Below are positions 25,928 through 33,798 of a stretch of 64,000 nucleotides of DNA, piece by piece. The position numbers and the translations under genes are program-made. The DNA comes from W0P28-013 sp964570565 (GTDB lineage Bacteria > Bacteroidota > Bacteroidia > Bacteroidales > Paludibacteraceae). Within the stretch, counting starts at the first letter, position 1. Each line of letters opens with the position of its first letter. The stretch spans positions 1-64,000 of the forward strand of contig CAZMYT010000003.1 of the NCBI GenBank assembly GCA_964570565.1. The letters run 5' to 3'. The notes below the pieces were generated by a model that saw only the letters and a program-made list of their open reading frames with translations, had not been told where the DNA came from and ran no database searches.

Positions 25928-26251
25928 ATGAAAAAAATTAAAATTGGGATATTATTAGGAGTTGTTGCTGGGATTATTGACGTAATTCCAATGATTATGC
26001 AAAAGCTGACTTGGGATGCAAATATTTCTGCATTTACCATGTGGATAGTTGTAGGATTTCTAATTGCGACAATTGATTTAAAAATCAATTCGATAATCAA
26101 AGGTATTTTGACAGCTTTTTTGGTCTTATTGCCGACGGCAATTTTGATTGGCTGGAAAGAGCCTGTTTCATTGATACCTATAGCTATAATGACGACAATC
26201 CTAGGTGGATTGCTCGGATTTTCAATTAAAAAAATCTTAGATAAAAAGTAA
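25928..26251 (+). CDS. Small membrane protein of unknown function (cassette 4)
   Basis: The 107-residue protein has about three to four hydrophobic segments (about 7-25, 35-50, 57-75, 82-100) and a basic C-terminus ending KKILDKK. I do not recognise the family with certainty. It starts 31 bp into the cassette and is followed 13 nt later by a second gene in the same direction. Small membrane proteins are frequent in chromosomal integron cassettes. Confidence 0.7.
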   Translation: MKKIKIGILLGVVAGIIDVIPMIMQKLTWDANISAFTMWIVVGFLIATIDLKINSIIKGILTAFLVLLPTAILIGWKEPVSLIPIAIMTTILGGLLGFSIKKILDKK

Positions 26252-26264
26252 GTTCATTCACAGT

Positions 26265-26651
26265 GTGAGTAAAAAACAGACACCTAGACGAAAGACCTTG
26301 ACTAAAAAAGGACGCTTAGCCTCTGCAAAAGACTGGATTACAAAGTATGACGGACAAAATTTAATCTCTGGATATGCGAAATGGTTTGGTGTGGACAAAA
26401 TTTGTGCGATTAATGAGTTGAAAACTCTCGGAGTAATTATCCCGCAGAATTTAGAGAATCAAATCGTTGAGTCGCTTAAAAGGAGAATAGAACAAAGAAA
26501 ATTAGCAAAAGAAAAAGCTGAGGCTCTCGACATCGCAGTAAATGACTCGGACTACAATTTCGCTTTTATTGCAGGATACACATCAGGAGGATTTCCGTAT
26601 GGTCTGACTCATGAGGAATTAGAAAATGCAGAACTGGACAATAATGATTAA
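26265..26651 (+). CDS. Conserved protein of unknown function (cassette 4)
   Basis: The 128-residue protein starts with GTG, has a basic N-terminus (KKQTPRRKTLTKKGR), and carries the pattern KDWITKYDGQNLISGYAKWFGVDKICAINELKTLG followed by FIAGYTSGGFPYGLTHEE near the end. I recall similar uncharacterised proteins in Firmicutes and Bacteroidota, but no function. There is no membrane segment. It is probably cotranscribed with the small membrane protein 13 nt upstream. Confidence 0.72.
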   Translation: MSKKQTPRRKTLTKKGRLASAKDWITKYDGQNLISGYAKWFGVDKICAINELKTLGVIIPQNLENQIVESLKRRIEQRKLAKEKAEALDIAVNDSDYNFAFIAGYTSGGFPYGLTHEELENAELDNND

Positions 26652-26672
26652 CTGGACAAAAGAAACACGACC

Positions 26673-26804
26673 GCATAACAAAAACTATATGTCAATTGCC
26701 GTTTCCGTGCTGACAACAAGCCGTGTAGCCCGCAACAGCGGCGGTGCGGCTCGACAGGAAAACCGCCCGCAGTCGGCAACTGCATATAGTTCCGTCCGTT
26801 ATAG
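26673..26804 (+). repeat. attC-like site 4 (end of array)
   Basis: The left box GCATAAC (26673-26679), AAA, and an arm at 26683-26701 (AACTATATG...) pair with 26774-26791 (...CATATAGTT) with one bulge and one mismatch. The gap CCGTCC and the core GTTATAG (26798-26804) follow. Unlike the other three sites, its left box does not match the start of cassette 4 (GTTAAAACG). Confidence 0.82.
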
Positions 26805-26843
26805 TAGATAAAACACTGAACAGCCATCTGACAATCATCTCAA

Positions 26844-26883
26844 AACAAAGCTCCGTAACTTTTTCGTTACGGAGCTTTGTTTG
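26844..26883. terminator. Bidirectional terminator at the array end
   Basis: ACAAAGCTCCGTAAC and GTTACGGAGCTTTGT pair perfectly around a T-rich loop. It serves the cassette array and the convergent minus-strand gene. Confidence 0.85.
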
Positions 26884-26892
26884 TGATATCAA

Positions 26893-27879
26893 TTAGTATT
26901 GTTCAAACGGTGCCACCCAATAGTTGTAAGCGGATGCTAACACGTGCATATATTCGTCCACAGCTGCATAACAGCTTAAATCGGGATGAACGGGTTCTAC
27001 GCCCAGATTAATCTTCGAAAGTTCGTTTTGTACCACGGTCAACCGTCGGTAATCGGGAAACAAACCTTTGATTACGGTCAAATAACGCGCCACATACGCC
27101 AACTGCATAGGCGATAGTTTGGAGCAATAGGTACGATGCAAACTATAAATCTGTTTCTCAGCCGCATTTGACCGTGCAATTTCGGCAGGCGAGCAAATTC
27201 CGCTGCACAACTGTTTTTCCAAAGGCGCCGATTTTTGTTGAAGCGTGCGCGTTTCCAACGTGTCTTGCAACTCTATGGCTTTTGCCAACTGGCTGAGTTC
27301 ATTCATTTTGGCTTGAATACGCTCACCAATCTCTTTTTGTTCTTTGGCTAACGCATACAAATGCGCATTTTTGTCCTGCTTTTGCTTTACTTGTTGTGGA
27401 TTTTCCTGCGCCTGCTTCATCTGCTGATTGGCATAATTCTGCGCCCACTTTTCTTGATCGGCTTCGCTCATCTCACTCACGCTTTGCATTTCGGCCAACG
27501 ACACATTATACGTATTGCGCATCACCTTGTCGGCTACGGCTTCGGCCTCATCGTCGCTTACATTATCTTGTTCCAAGCGCGCCATATCAGCTTGGCTTAA
27601 ACCTGATTGCTGGGCAATGGTTGCACGCATATTATTTTGCGTTTTAGTGAGATTAGATTCTGCTTCGGCATGAATTTGATCAATCACCTGTTGCAACGAC
27701 GCTTGTACCGTAGCAATACGATTGCTAAAATGGTTCACTACTGCCGAGTCGACGCCGCACACGGTATTAGGAATGGCTGGCAATTGCGCCAAAAAAGCTT
27801 CAGGAGTGGTTTGTGCCACAGCCAGAATAGGCAAGAACAATAAACCAACAGCACACTTAAAAACTGCAACTGATTTCAT
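26893..27879 (-). CDS. Exported coiled-coil-rich protein of unknown function
   Basis: With the start at MKSVAVFKCAVG (27879) the protein has 328 residues and a signal peptide ending near LAVAQ. The frame is open 20 codons further, but that part overlaps the end of the upstream gene. The mature part is rich in glutamine, alanine and charged residues with long helical, coiled-coil-like stretches (about 60-200). It contains a C-x3-C pair (QLCSGIC) and two more cysteines near the end. I do not recognise the family. It follows the OmpA-like gene by 13 nt, so an envelope role is likely. Confidence 0.75.
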   Translation of the reverse strand: MKSVAVFKCAVGLLFLPILAVAQTTPEAFLAQLPAIPNTVCGVDSAVVNHFSNRIATVQASLQQVIDQIHAEAESNLTKTQNNMRATIAQQSGLSQADMARLEQDNVSDDEAEAVADKVMRNTYNVSLAEMQSVSEMSEADQEKWAQNYANQQMKQAQENPQQVKQKQDKNAHLYALAKEQKEIGERIQAKMNELSQLAKAIELQDTLETRTLQQKSAPLEKQLCSGICSPAEIARSNAAEKQIYSLHRTYCSKLSPMQLAYVARYLTVIKGLFPDYRRLTVVQNELSKINLGVEPVHPDLSCYAAVDEYMHVLASAYNYWVAPFEQY

Positions 27880-27892
27880 AATCCTACGTATT

Positions 27893-29182
27893 TTAAAGTT
27901 TGATAAATTCCACACGACGATTTTTAGCTTTGCTCTCACTCGTGGTATTAGGTGCTAGCGGTTCGGTTTCACCCTTGCCATCGGTTTGAATGCGACTAGC
28001 ATCGATACCAAATTGGTTGACCAACGTATTTTTAACAGATAACGCACGGCGTTTCGATAAATCAAGGTTTTTAGCATCGTCGCCATCGCTATCGGTGTGA
28101 CCAATAATTTTGATACGCACCGTTGGATTTTCTTTCAACGTTTGTGCAATTTCGCTAATCGTACCAAACGATTCAGCTTTTACAACATCTTTATTCACAT
28201 CGAAATAGATGCCATAAGTCACCAATTTACCTTCGGTCAACAATTTGCTGCGCATATCAGGCGTTGCCGTAGTAATTTTCAAATTCGACACATAAGGTGT
28301 GCTATACGTGCTCCAACCACTAAATCGGAAGCGATTAAATTTGGTACCAGCATGTATATTGGTAGGCATATCTAGCACTTTTGCGCCCTGATGATACATG
28401 CGCAAACGACGATTTTGCACCCAAATAATGACATGATTCACTTGTCCGTACACCACAGGCTTTGTGGTTGACGAACCTTCAATCCAACCACCAGCATCCA
28501 TTTCATTGTGGTATCCTTTGGTGTACCAAGTTCCTTCATCAAAGGAGATATGTAACCCTTTGGTACCTGGATACAAATCGTCGGTTAACTCCACATTATC
28601 GGGATCTTCATAAAACGTAATGGTGTAACCATTGGAGAAATTGCCATCGGGAATCACATCAAATTCCATGATGAAATTTTGAGGAAATGCAATGGATTTA
28701 GTGTAACAATAGACCGCATCTTCTTTATTCATGTGAAACCAATTTCCTGAAGCTAAATTGACTGTTTTCACTTCACCACCACCATTGGTGGTCCACAAAG
28801 CAGGGAAATCGCCCACCGCATCCTGTGCAAAATCTTCGAAATATAAAATTTTATCGCCTGGCACAAAATCGTACTTGGTGTTCGACATCAATACAGGTGC
28901 ATTGGCTTGCGCTGGTGGTGTTGTTTTCTTGGTTTGAGCAGGAGTTGTTGTTTCTTCGTCGGAAGCCTCCTCATCGGTCGATTTTGATTTTCCTGTCACC
29001 GTATTTTCAATTTCGTCGAGCCCCTTATCTACAGCTTCACCCGCCTTATTTTCAATACGTTCCTCCACTTTCTCTACGGCTTTATCCTTCACACGATTGC
29101 CCATATTTTCAATCCACGATTGCGCATGGAGCGGCGCTATGGCACACAAACACACCGCATACATAATCCACTGTTTTTTCAT
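27893..29182 (-). CDS. OmpA-family protein with C-terminal peptidoglycan-binding domain
   Basis: The 429-residue protein has a signal peptide (ends near PLHAQ), an amphipathic charged segment (about 30-95), a beta-rich middle domain reminiscent of a concanavalin/lectin-like fold (about 105-300), and an OmpA domain at about 315-429 (IKIIGHTDSDGDDAKNLDLSKRRA and NRRVEF). The OmpA domain binds peptidoglycan, so the protein probably tethers the outer membrane to the wall. A -7 box (TATATTTG on the minus strand, 29228-29235) precedes it, and the downstream gene is probably cotranscribed. Confidence 0.85.
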   Translation of the reverse strand: MKKQWIMYAVCLCAIAPLHAQSWIENMGNRVKDKAVEKVEERIENKAGEAVDKGLDEIENTVTGKSKSTDEEASDEETTTPAQTKKTTPPAQANAPVLMSNTKYDFVPGDKILYFEDFAQDAVGDFPALWTTNGGGEVKTVNLASGNWFHMNKEDAVYCYTKSIAFPQNFIMEFDVIPDGNFSNGYTITFYEDPDNVELTDDLYPGTKGLHISFDEGTWYTKGYHNEMDAGGWIEGSSTTKPVVYGQVNHVIIWVQNRRLRMYHQGAKVLDMPTNIHAGTKFNRFRFSGWSTYSTPYVSNLKITTATPDMRSKLLTEGKLVTYGIYFDVNKDVVKAESFGTISEIAQTLKENPTVRIKIIGHTDSDGDDAKNLDLSKRRALSVKNTLVNQFGIDASRIQTDGKGETEPLAPNTTSESKAKNRRVEFIKL

Positions 29183-29395
29183 AGTTTTTAGTTTTTAAAA
29201 AGTTTCAAGAGGTTATTAAATTAGTTACAAATATAATATTAATTCCACATGTGCGATTGTAAAAAAGCGACAGTCGTAACAACTATCAAAAACCTATAAA
29301 TTTTCACAAATATACATTTAATTTGTTAATCATAAAACGGATGACTATTTTTTACAAAAAAAATAAAATATAGTATTTATATGCTAACAAATGGC

Positions 29396-29403
29396 TACTT
29401 TTG
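29396..29403 (+). promoter_or_regulatory. -7 promoter box for kup; decides the start
   Basis: TACTTTTG lies downstream of the first in-frame ATG (29381). The ATG at 29459 is therefore the likely start. Confidence 0.55.
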
Positions 29404-29458
29404 CAGGTTTTCATTAAAATCAGTATTTAGGTCTTTTAAAGTTATTTCAACTCTCATT

Positions 29459-31432
29459 ATGAGTCAATCACAGTCACATTCCGGCTTGCATAAGATTACG
29501 TTAGCCGGTCTTATTGTTACCCTGGGTATTGTCTACGGCGATATTGGTACCAGCCCTTTGTATGTATTCAAAGCGATTCTTTCTGGCGGTAATGGTATTA
29601 ATGAATTGTTAGTTTTAGGCGGCATTTCGTGTATTTTCTGGACACTGACGCTGCAAACTACCATTAAGTACGTACTTATCACACTACGCGCCGATAATCA
29701 CGGCGAAGGTGGAATTTTCGCGCTATTTGCGTTATTGAAAAAGAAAACACCATTTATTGTACTTATCACCATGATTGGCGGTAGCGCCCTATTGGCCGAC
29801 GGCGTTATTACGCCTGCCATTACAGTAACCACTGCCATTGAAGGACTACGCATGGTTTATCCAAGTATTTCTGTCATTCCCGTGGTATTAGTTATTCTTG
29901 TACTACTATTTACCCTTCAGCGATTCGGAACCAACGTTATCGGTAGGTTTTTCGGTCCTGTCATGTTACTATGGTTTTTGATGTTGGGCGTGCTAGGTGC
30001 CATACAAATTAGCACCATGCCACATGTATTGGTTGCACTCAATCCAATGTACGCCATTAAATTACTCATTGAATATCCTAGTGGGATTCTGCTTTTAGGA
30101 GCCGTATTTTTAGCCACTACGGGTGCCGAAGCATTATATTCTGACATGGGACATTGTGGCATCAAAAACATACGTATTTCGTGGATTTTTGTTAAAACAA
30201 TGCTGGTTATAACCTATTTAGGACAAGGTGCTTGGGCATTGAATCATCCCGATTTAGCGCAAACCGTTAATCCCTTTTTTGGTGTGATGCCTACGTGGTT
30301 TTTGTTACCAGGCATTATACTCGCTACAGCCGCCGCTGTTATTGCCAGTCAAGCATTGATTACTGGGTCATTTACGCTAGTAAGCGAAGCTATGTCGCTC
30401 AACTTTTGGCCAAAATTCAAAATTAGTTATCCATCTATCATCAAAGGACAAGTTTATATTTCTATTATCAATTGGTTTTTATGGATCGCTTGTTCGTTTG
30501 TGGTTATTTTCTTCGGCAGTTCCGAAAAAATGGAAGCAGCCTACGGCTTGTCCATCACCATTACCATGATTATGACGACGCTTCTACTATCATATTGGCT
30601 ACCATCAAGCGGTTGGAAAAACATATTCCGCATTACTGTAGTCACCCTTTTTCTGACTATTGAAAGTGTATTTTTGCTCTCAAACCTTAACAAGTTCATG
30701 CATGGTGGTTGGTTTTCTATTTTACTAGCACTATTCTTCTTTACCATCATGTATGGCTGGTTTTATGGGCGTCGCATCAAAAATAGTTACATCACCTTTA
30801 CCGATTTAGGGCAATATTTAAACCAATTCCGCGACCTAAAAAATGATACCAGCATTCCTTATCTCAGTGCCAACTTGGTGTTTATAACCAAAGCCGATAT
30901 GCCCATGGATATTGAATCGAAAATTATCTATTCCATTTTTCAGAAAAATCCAAAGAGAGCCAACACCTACTTTTTGTTACACGTAGACAACGACGATTCG
31001 CCAAACACGTTTAAATACAAAGTGAACCAAATTATTCCTGGTACACTCATCAAGATTGATTTTAAATTGGGATTTAAGATTGAACGAAAAATTAATTTAT
31101 ACTTCCGTCAGGTGATAGAAGATTTAGTAGCGAGTGGCGAGTTTAGCCTAGAAAGCCCGTTTGACTCGATGCGTAAATACCATATTAATTCCAATTTCCT
31201 ATTTATTAATCTCGATCGCATACTAACGGTCGACTATAAATTACCAGCGAAAGAGGGCTTTATTATGAATTTACACAATATCATCAAAAATTTGGGTAAT
31301 AACGACATTAAAGCTTTAGGCTTGGATTCTAGTTCTACGATAGAAGAAAAAATTCCTATTCTGATTCCACAGCCAGTTACACATCGTATTCAAGGCGACC
31401 TGCGTAGCACGCCTCCTGGACATGACCAATAA
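29459..31432 (+). CDS. kup: Kup-type potassium uptake protein
   Basis: Kup imports potassium with protons across the inner membrane. From MSQSQSHSG the protein has 657 residues with about twelve membrane segments, beginning at LAGLIVTLGIVYGDIGTSPLYVF, the family hallmark. GALFLATTGAEALYSDMGHCG-like (AVFLATTGAEALYSDMGHC) and SQALITGSFTLVSEA follow. The C-terminal cytoplasmic part runs from about 455 to the end. The frame extends 26 codons upstream, but a promoter box at 29396-29403 argues against that start. A terminator follows at 31441-31480. Confidence 0.93.
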   Translation: MSQSQSHSGLHKITLAGLIVTLGIVYGDIGTSPLYVFKAILSGGNGINELLVLGGISCIFWTLTLQTTIKYVLITLRADNHGEGGIFALFALLKKKTPFIVLITMIGGSALLADGVITPAITVTTAIEGLRMVYPSISVIPVVLVILVLLFTLQRFGTNVIGRFFGPVMLLWFLMLGVLGAIQISTMPHVLVALNPMYAIKLLIEYPSGILLLGAVFLATTGAEALYSDMGHCGIKNIRISWIFVKTMLVITYLGQGAWALNHPDLAQTVNPFFGVMPTWFLLPGIILATAAAVIASQALITGSFTLVSEAMSLNFWPKFKISYPSIIKGQVYISIINWFLWIACSFVVIFFGSSEKMEAAYGLSITITMIMTTLLLSYWLPSSGWKNIFRITVVTLFLTIESVFLLSNLNKFMHGGWFSILLALFFFTIMYGWFYGRRIKNSYITFTDLGQYLNQFRDLKNDTSIPYLSANLVFITKADMPMDIESKIIYSIFQKNPKRANTYFLLHVDNDDSPNTFKYKVNQIIPGTLIKIDFKLGFKIERKINLYFRQVIEDLVASGEFSLESPFDSMRKYHINSNFLFINLDRILTVDYKLPAKEGFIMNLHNIIKNLGNNDIKALGLDSSSTIEEKIPILIPQPVTHRIQGDLRSTPPGHDQ

Positions 31433-31440
31433 TAACATCA

Positions 31441-31480
31441 AAAATTCCCGATTGACACACAAGCAATCGGGAATTTTCTT
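31441..31480. terminator. Terminator after kup
   Basis: AAAATTCCCGATTG and CAATCGGGAATTTT pair. The neighbour on the minus strand can share it. Confidence 0.85.
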
Positions 31481-31513
31481 TGAAATAATCACACAACGTT
31501 ATTTCTCTAGCTC

Positions 31514-32413
31514 CTACTCAAAGTAAGTAATGACACGTGTTTCAACAGTCTCATTTTCCCATACTTCGCTATTATTTTGGTTGTGACTTTTACGACTTGT
31601 CCAATTGCCTTTGGCATCGTACACATAATCATAATATTCGGTTTTATAATAAGAATTGTCACTTATTTGAGACTCTAATACAATATCTTTGGACTCATTA
31701 TAGGTATAAGTGGTGAGACTGTGTAAATTTCCAGAATAAGCAGAAGTGTCATTGGTTTCATAGGTGTGAACCAACAAATATGTTGGATCTTTTTTATAAG
31801 TCGATATACGCTCGCTATAATAGCCTTGTCCAAAAAATCCTTCGGTATATACGTCAAACATGCCATTAGCCTGATAAGTCGCATTCATAAACGAATAATC
31901 GGTTACAAAATTAGTTGGATATTTATCGGCATAGTAAATTTTAGTGGTATCTCTGGTCACTTCTTCGCCATAGGTGTACTGACTTGTCATCCACAGTGTG
32001 TCGCCCACAAATACATAATCCATACGACTTGACTCGCCTATCAACGCACTCAGATTAGGTGTTAACCCAGCATGGTTAATGTGAAATGGAAAGTTTGGTA
32101 TGTATTTCCCCGAATTATTATACTGAATGGTATATTCACCATTATTGACTAAAACTCCTTCTGCATTGTAGGAATAAGTCACTTCGCCTGTTTGCGGATT
32201 AGTTATTTTTACAACCTGCCCTTGACTATTAAATTCGGTGGTAACTTCATTTTGCGTAATCGTTTTCACAGCGCCTTTTAGTTGCAAACGTACCAAGGCA
32301 TTAGTTGTCCAATAATTTGTAACATTCCCATTGTTATTATTATCGGTTGGGTCACAAGCCACAAATAGTATCATAAGCGATACCAAAAACATCAATGTAA
32401 TTTGTTTTTTCAT
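31514..32413 (-). CDS. Lipoprotein with YD/RHS-like segments, unknown function
   Basis: From MKKQITLMFL the 299-residue protein has a lipobox ending at C20 (LFVAC), followed by a low-complexity DNNNNGN stretch. The body has beta-hairpin patterns such as FNSQGQVVKITNPQTGEVTYSYNAEG and YVYDAKGNWTSRK, as in YD-repeat-like proteins. It is a likely outer-membrane lipoprotein of unknown function. A longer frame exists upstream but overlaps the -7 box (TACCTTTG on the minus strand, 32444-32451). It is divergent from an AraC regulator and may be its target. Confidence 0.75.
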   Translation of the reverse strand: MKKQITLMFLVSLMILFVACDPTDNNNNGNVTNYWTTNALVRLQLKGAVKTITQNEVTTEFNSQGQVVKITNPQTGEVTYSYNAEGVLVNNGEYTIQYNNSGKYIPNFPFHINHAGLTPNLSALIGESSRMDYVFVGDTLWMTSQYTYGEEVTRDTTKIYYADKYPTNFVTDYSFMNATYQANGMFDVYTEGFFGQGYYSERISTYKKDPTYLLVHTYETNDTSAYSGNLHSLTTYTYNESKDIVLESQISDNSYYKTEYYDYVYDAKGNWTSRKSHNQNNSEVWENETVETRVITYFE

Positions 32414-32477
32414 AATTATAAGTTTTAAGGTTAAACGATGAGACAAAGGTATGATCACTTAACATCGTTCGTTTCTC

Positions 32478-32513
32478 AAAAAGTACAATTTTCACGCAAA
32501 AGGTACATTTTTT
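32478..32513. promoter_or_regulatory. Direct repeats in the divergent lipoprotein/AraC intergenic region
   Basis: AAAAAGTACAATTTT (from 32478) and AAAAGGTACATTTTTT (from 32498) repeat with a 20-bp period (GTACA at 32483 and 32503). They lie between the two divergent -7 boxes (32444-32451 minus, 32546-32553 plus). AraC-type regulators often bind such repeats. Confidence 0.45.
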
Positions 32514-32576
32514 GTTGTAAAATGCTAACAAAACAAAAAAATCCGTACCTTTGTACGCACATTAAAGACCACACCT

Positions 32577-33707
32577 ATGCTCAAAACATTACTATTGGCC
32601 TTCCCTGTATTTGTGACATTCTTCTGGAGTTTAACGTTACAAATAGGACAAAACACAAGGTCCCCACAGTCTTTTTTAGGTAAGTTTATGTCATTTGCGT
32701 TTGTGGTATATGCATCGCATTTTCTGTTTTTTGCGCCCTTACACGAATTGTATATTGTTATCGATCCTGTGTACCAATATGCCTCGTTGATGGTTTACCC
32801 GATGTTTCACATTTACATACGGCTACTCACGGTTGACCGTAGATTTTCGTTCCGTAAACACATTATTTATTTAGCTGCACCAACCACTCTTTTTATTCTT
32901 TATCTTGTTGGTGTCATTTGGATGGATAAAAGCAGCTACGAACAGCTCCTTTTTGGAAACGGGCAGCCCACGTCTTTTGCTGGATTATATCAACGTACCG
33001 TGATTTTATTTATCAAACTGGTTTTTCTGGTTCAAGTCGTCTTTACGGTTTGGAAAAATTTTTCGTTGCTTAAAACCTATGGTAATAAAGCTGGGCAGTA
33101 CTATTCTGATATTGAACACAGTCGCATCAATAAAGCCACTTTATTAAATATCACCATGTTGGTTGTGGCTTGTGCTTCATTCATCTTACGCTGTCTCGGA
33201 CGAGATTTTTTCACACATGAATTGACTGGAATTACTATAGCTTCTGTTGTATTTTCAACTACCTTATTTGCTATTGGGTTGCTAGGTTTCCAGCAAGAGG
33301 TCATTAATCCCCTATTTGAAAAAGCTGACATACGACCTTCCAAGAAAACAACAAATGCTAAAACACATGCATTGGAGGAACAGCTAAAACAAGCCCTCGA
33401 AAAGAAAATTTATTTAAATCCATCGCTTACCATACGCGATTTGGCGGCAGCTATCGGTAGCAATAGAACCTATCTATCGAATTATATCAACAGCGCACAT
33501 AAAACGAGCTTTTGTGGCTACATCAACCGCTATCGTGTGAAGGAGTTGGAAGCCATTCTAAAAGAACAACCACAACAATCATTAGAAACGTTGGCCGACT
33601 TAGCTGGATTTGGTTGCATAGACTCACTAAAACGTGCCGTACGCAATGAAACAGGCATGACATTCAACGACTGGCGCAAGCAACTACAAGTACATTCTAA
33701 AGAATAA
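32577..33707 (+). CDS. AraC-family regulator with membrane N-terminus
   Basis: The 376 residues have about seven hydrophobic segments (1-250) and a C-terminal AraC HTH domain (about 275-370: LTIRDLAAAIGSNRTYLSNYINSAHKTSFCGYINRYRVKELEAIL). This resembles the regulator at 966-2105. The -7 box TACCTTTG at 32546-32553 lies 24 nt before the ATG. It is divergent from a lipoprotein gene and separated from the SusCDE-like locus by a terminator. Whether it controls either is not known. Confidence 0.8.
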   Translation: MLKTLLLAFPVFVTFFWSLTLQIGQNTRSPQSFLGKFMSFAFVVYASHFLFFAPLHELYIVIDPVYQYASLMVYPMFHIYIRLLTVDRRFSFRKHIIYLAAPTTLFILYLVGVIWMDKSSYEQLLFGNGQPTSFAGLYQRTVILFIKLVFLVQVVFTVWKNFSLLKTYGNKAGQYYSDIEHSRINKATLLNITMLVVACASFILRCLGRDFFTHELTGITIASVVFSTTLFAIGLLGFQQEVINPLFEKADIRPSKKTTNAKTHALEEQLKQALEKKIYLNPSLTIRDLAAAIGSNRTYLSNYINSAHKTSFCGYINRYRVKELEAILKEQPQQSLETLADLAGFGCIDSLKRAVRNETGMTFNDWRKQLQVHSKE

Positions 33708-33750
33708 AAACATCAAGGAAGAAAAAATAACAACAATATCTGTTGTAAAT

Positions 33751-33782
33751 AAAATAGCCCGATAAATATCGGGCTATTTTAT
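33751..33782. terminator. Bidirectional terminator between the AraC and SusE-like genes
   Basis: AAAATAGCCCGATA and TATCGGGCTATTTT pair perfectly with a short loop. Confidence 0.85.
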
Positions 33783-33798
33783 TTTAAAACGGATTAAA

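Larger units (their letters stand above)
20453..26804. mobile_element. Integron-like cassette array with tyrosine recombinase and four attC-like sites
   Basis: A recombinase gene (20453-21295, minus) lies next to a repeat-rich attI-like region (21296-21474). Four units follow, each ending in an attC-like palindrome. Recombination points G^TT are at 21474/21475, 21812/21813, 23451/23452, 25896/25897 and 26798/26799. This gives cassettes of 338, 1639, 2445 and 902 bp. The left box of attC1, attC2 and attC3 is the exact reverse complement (9, 10, 10 nt) of the first bases of its own cassette, the defining property of integron cassettes when circularised. The block sits between a redoxin gene and an envelope-protein gene and is AT-rich. 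Genes lie in both orientations. Confidence 0.85.

Noticed and set aside
21683..26804. The palindromes read as simple rho-independent terminators or a CRISPR array
   Set aside because: Arms are separated by long loops, lack T runs, and carry conserved TAAC and GTTA ends. Unit lengths vary from 0.3 to 2.4 kb, so neither terminators nor CRISPR fit.
27880..27939. Upstream extension of the exported protein at 26893-27879
   Set aside because: It overlaps the end of the OmpA-like gene and would place the signal peptide in the interior.
29381..29458. Upstream extension of the kup reading frame
   Set aside because: The -7 box at 29396-29403 lies inside the extension, and family homology starts at LAGLIVTLG after the downstream ATG.
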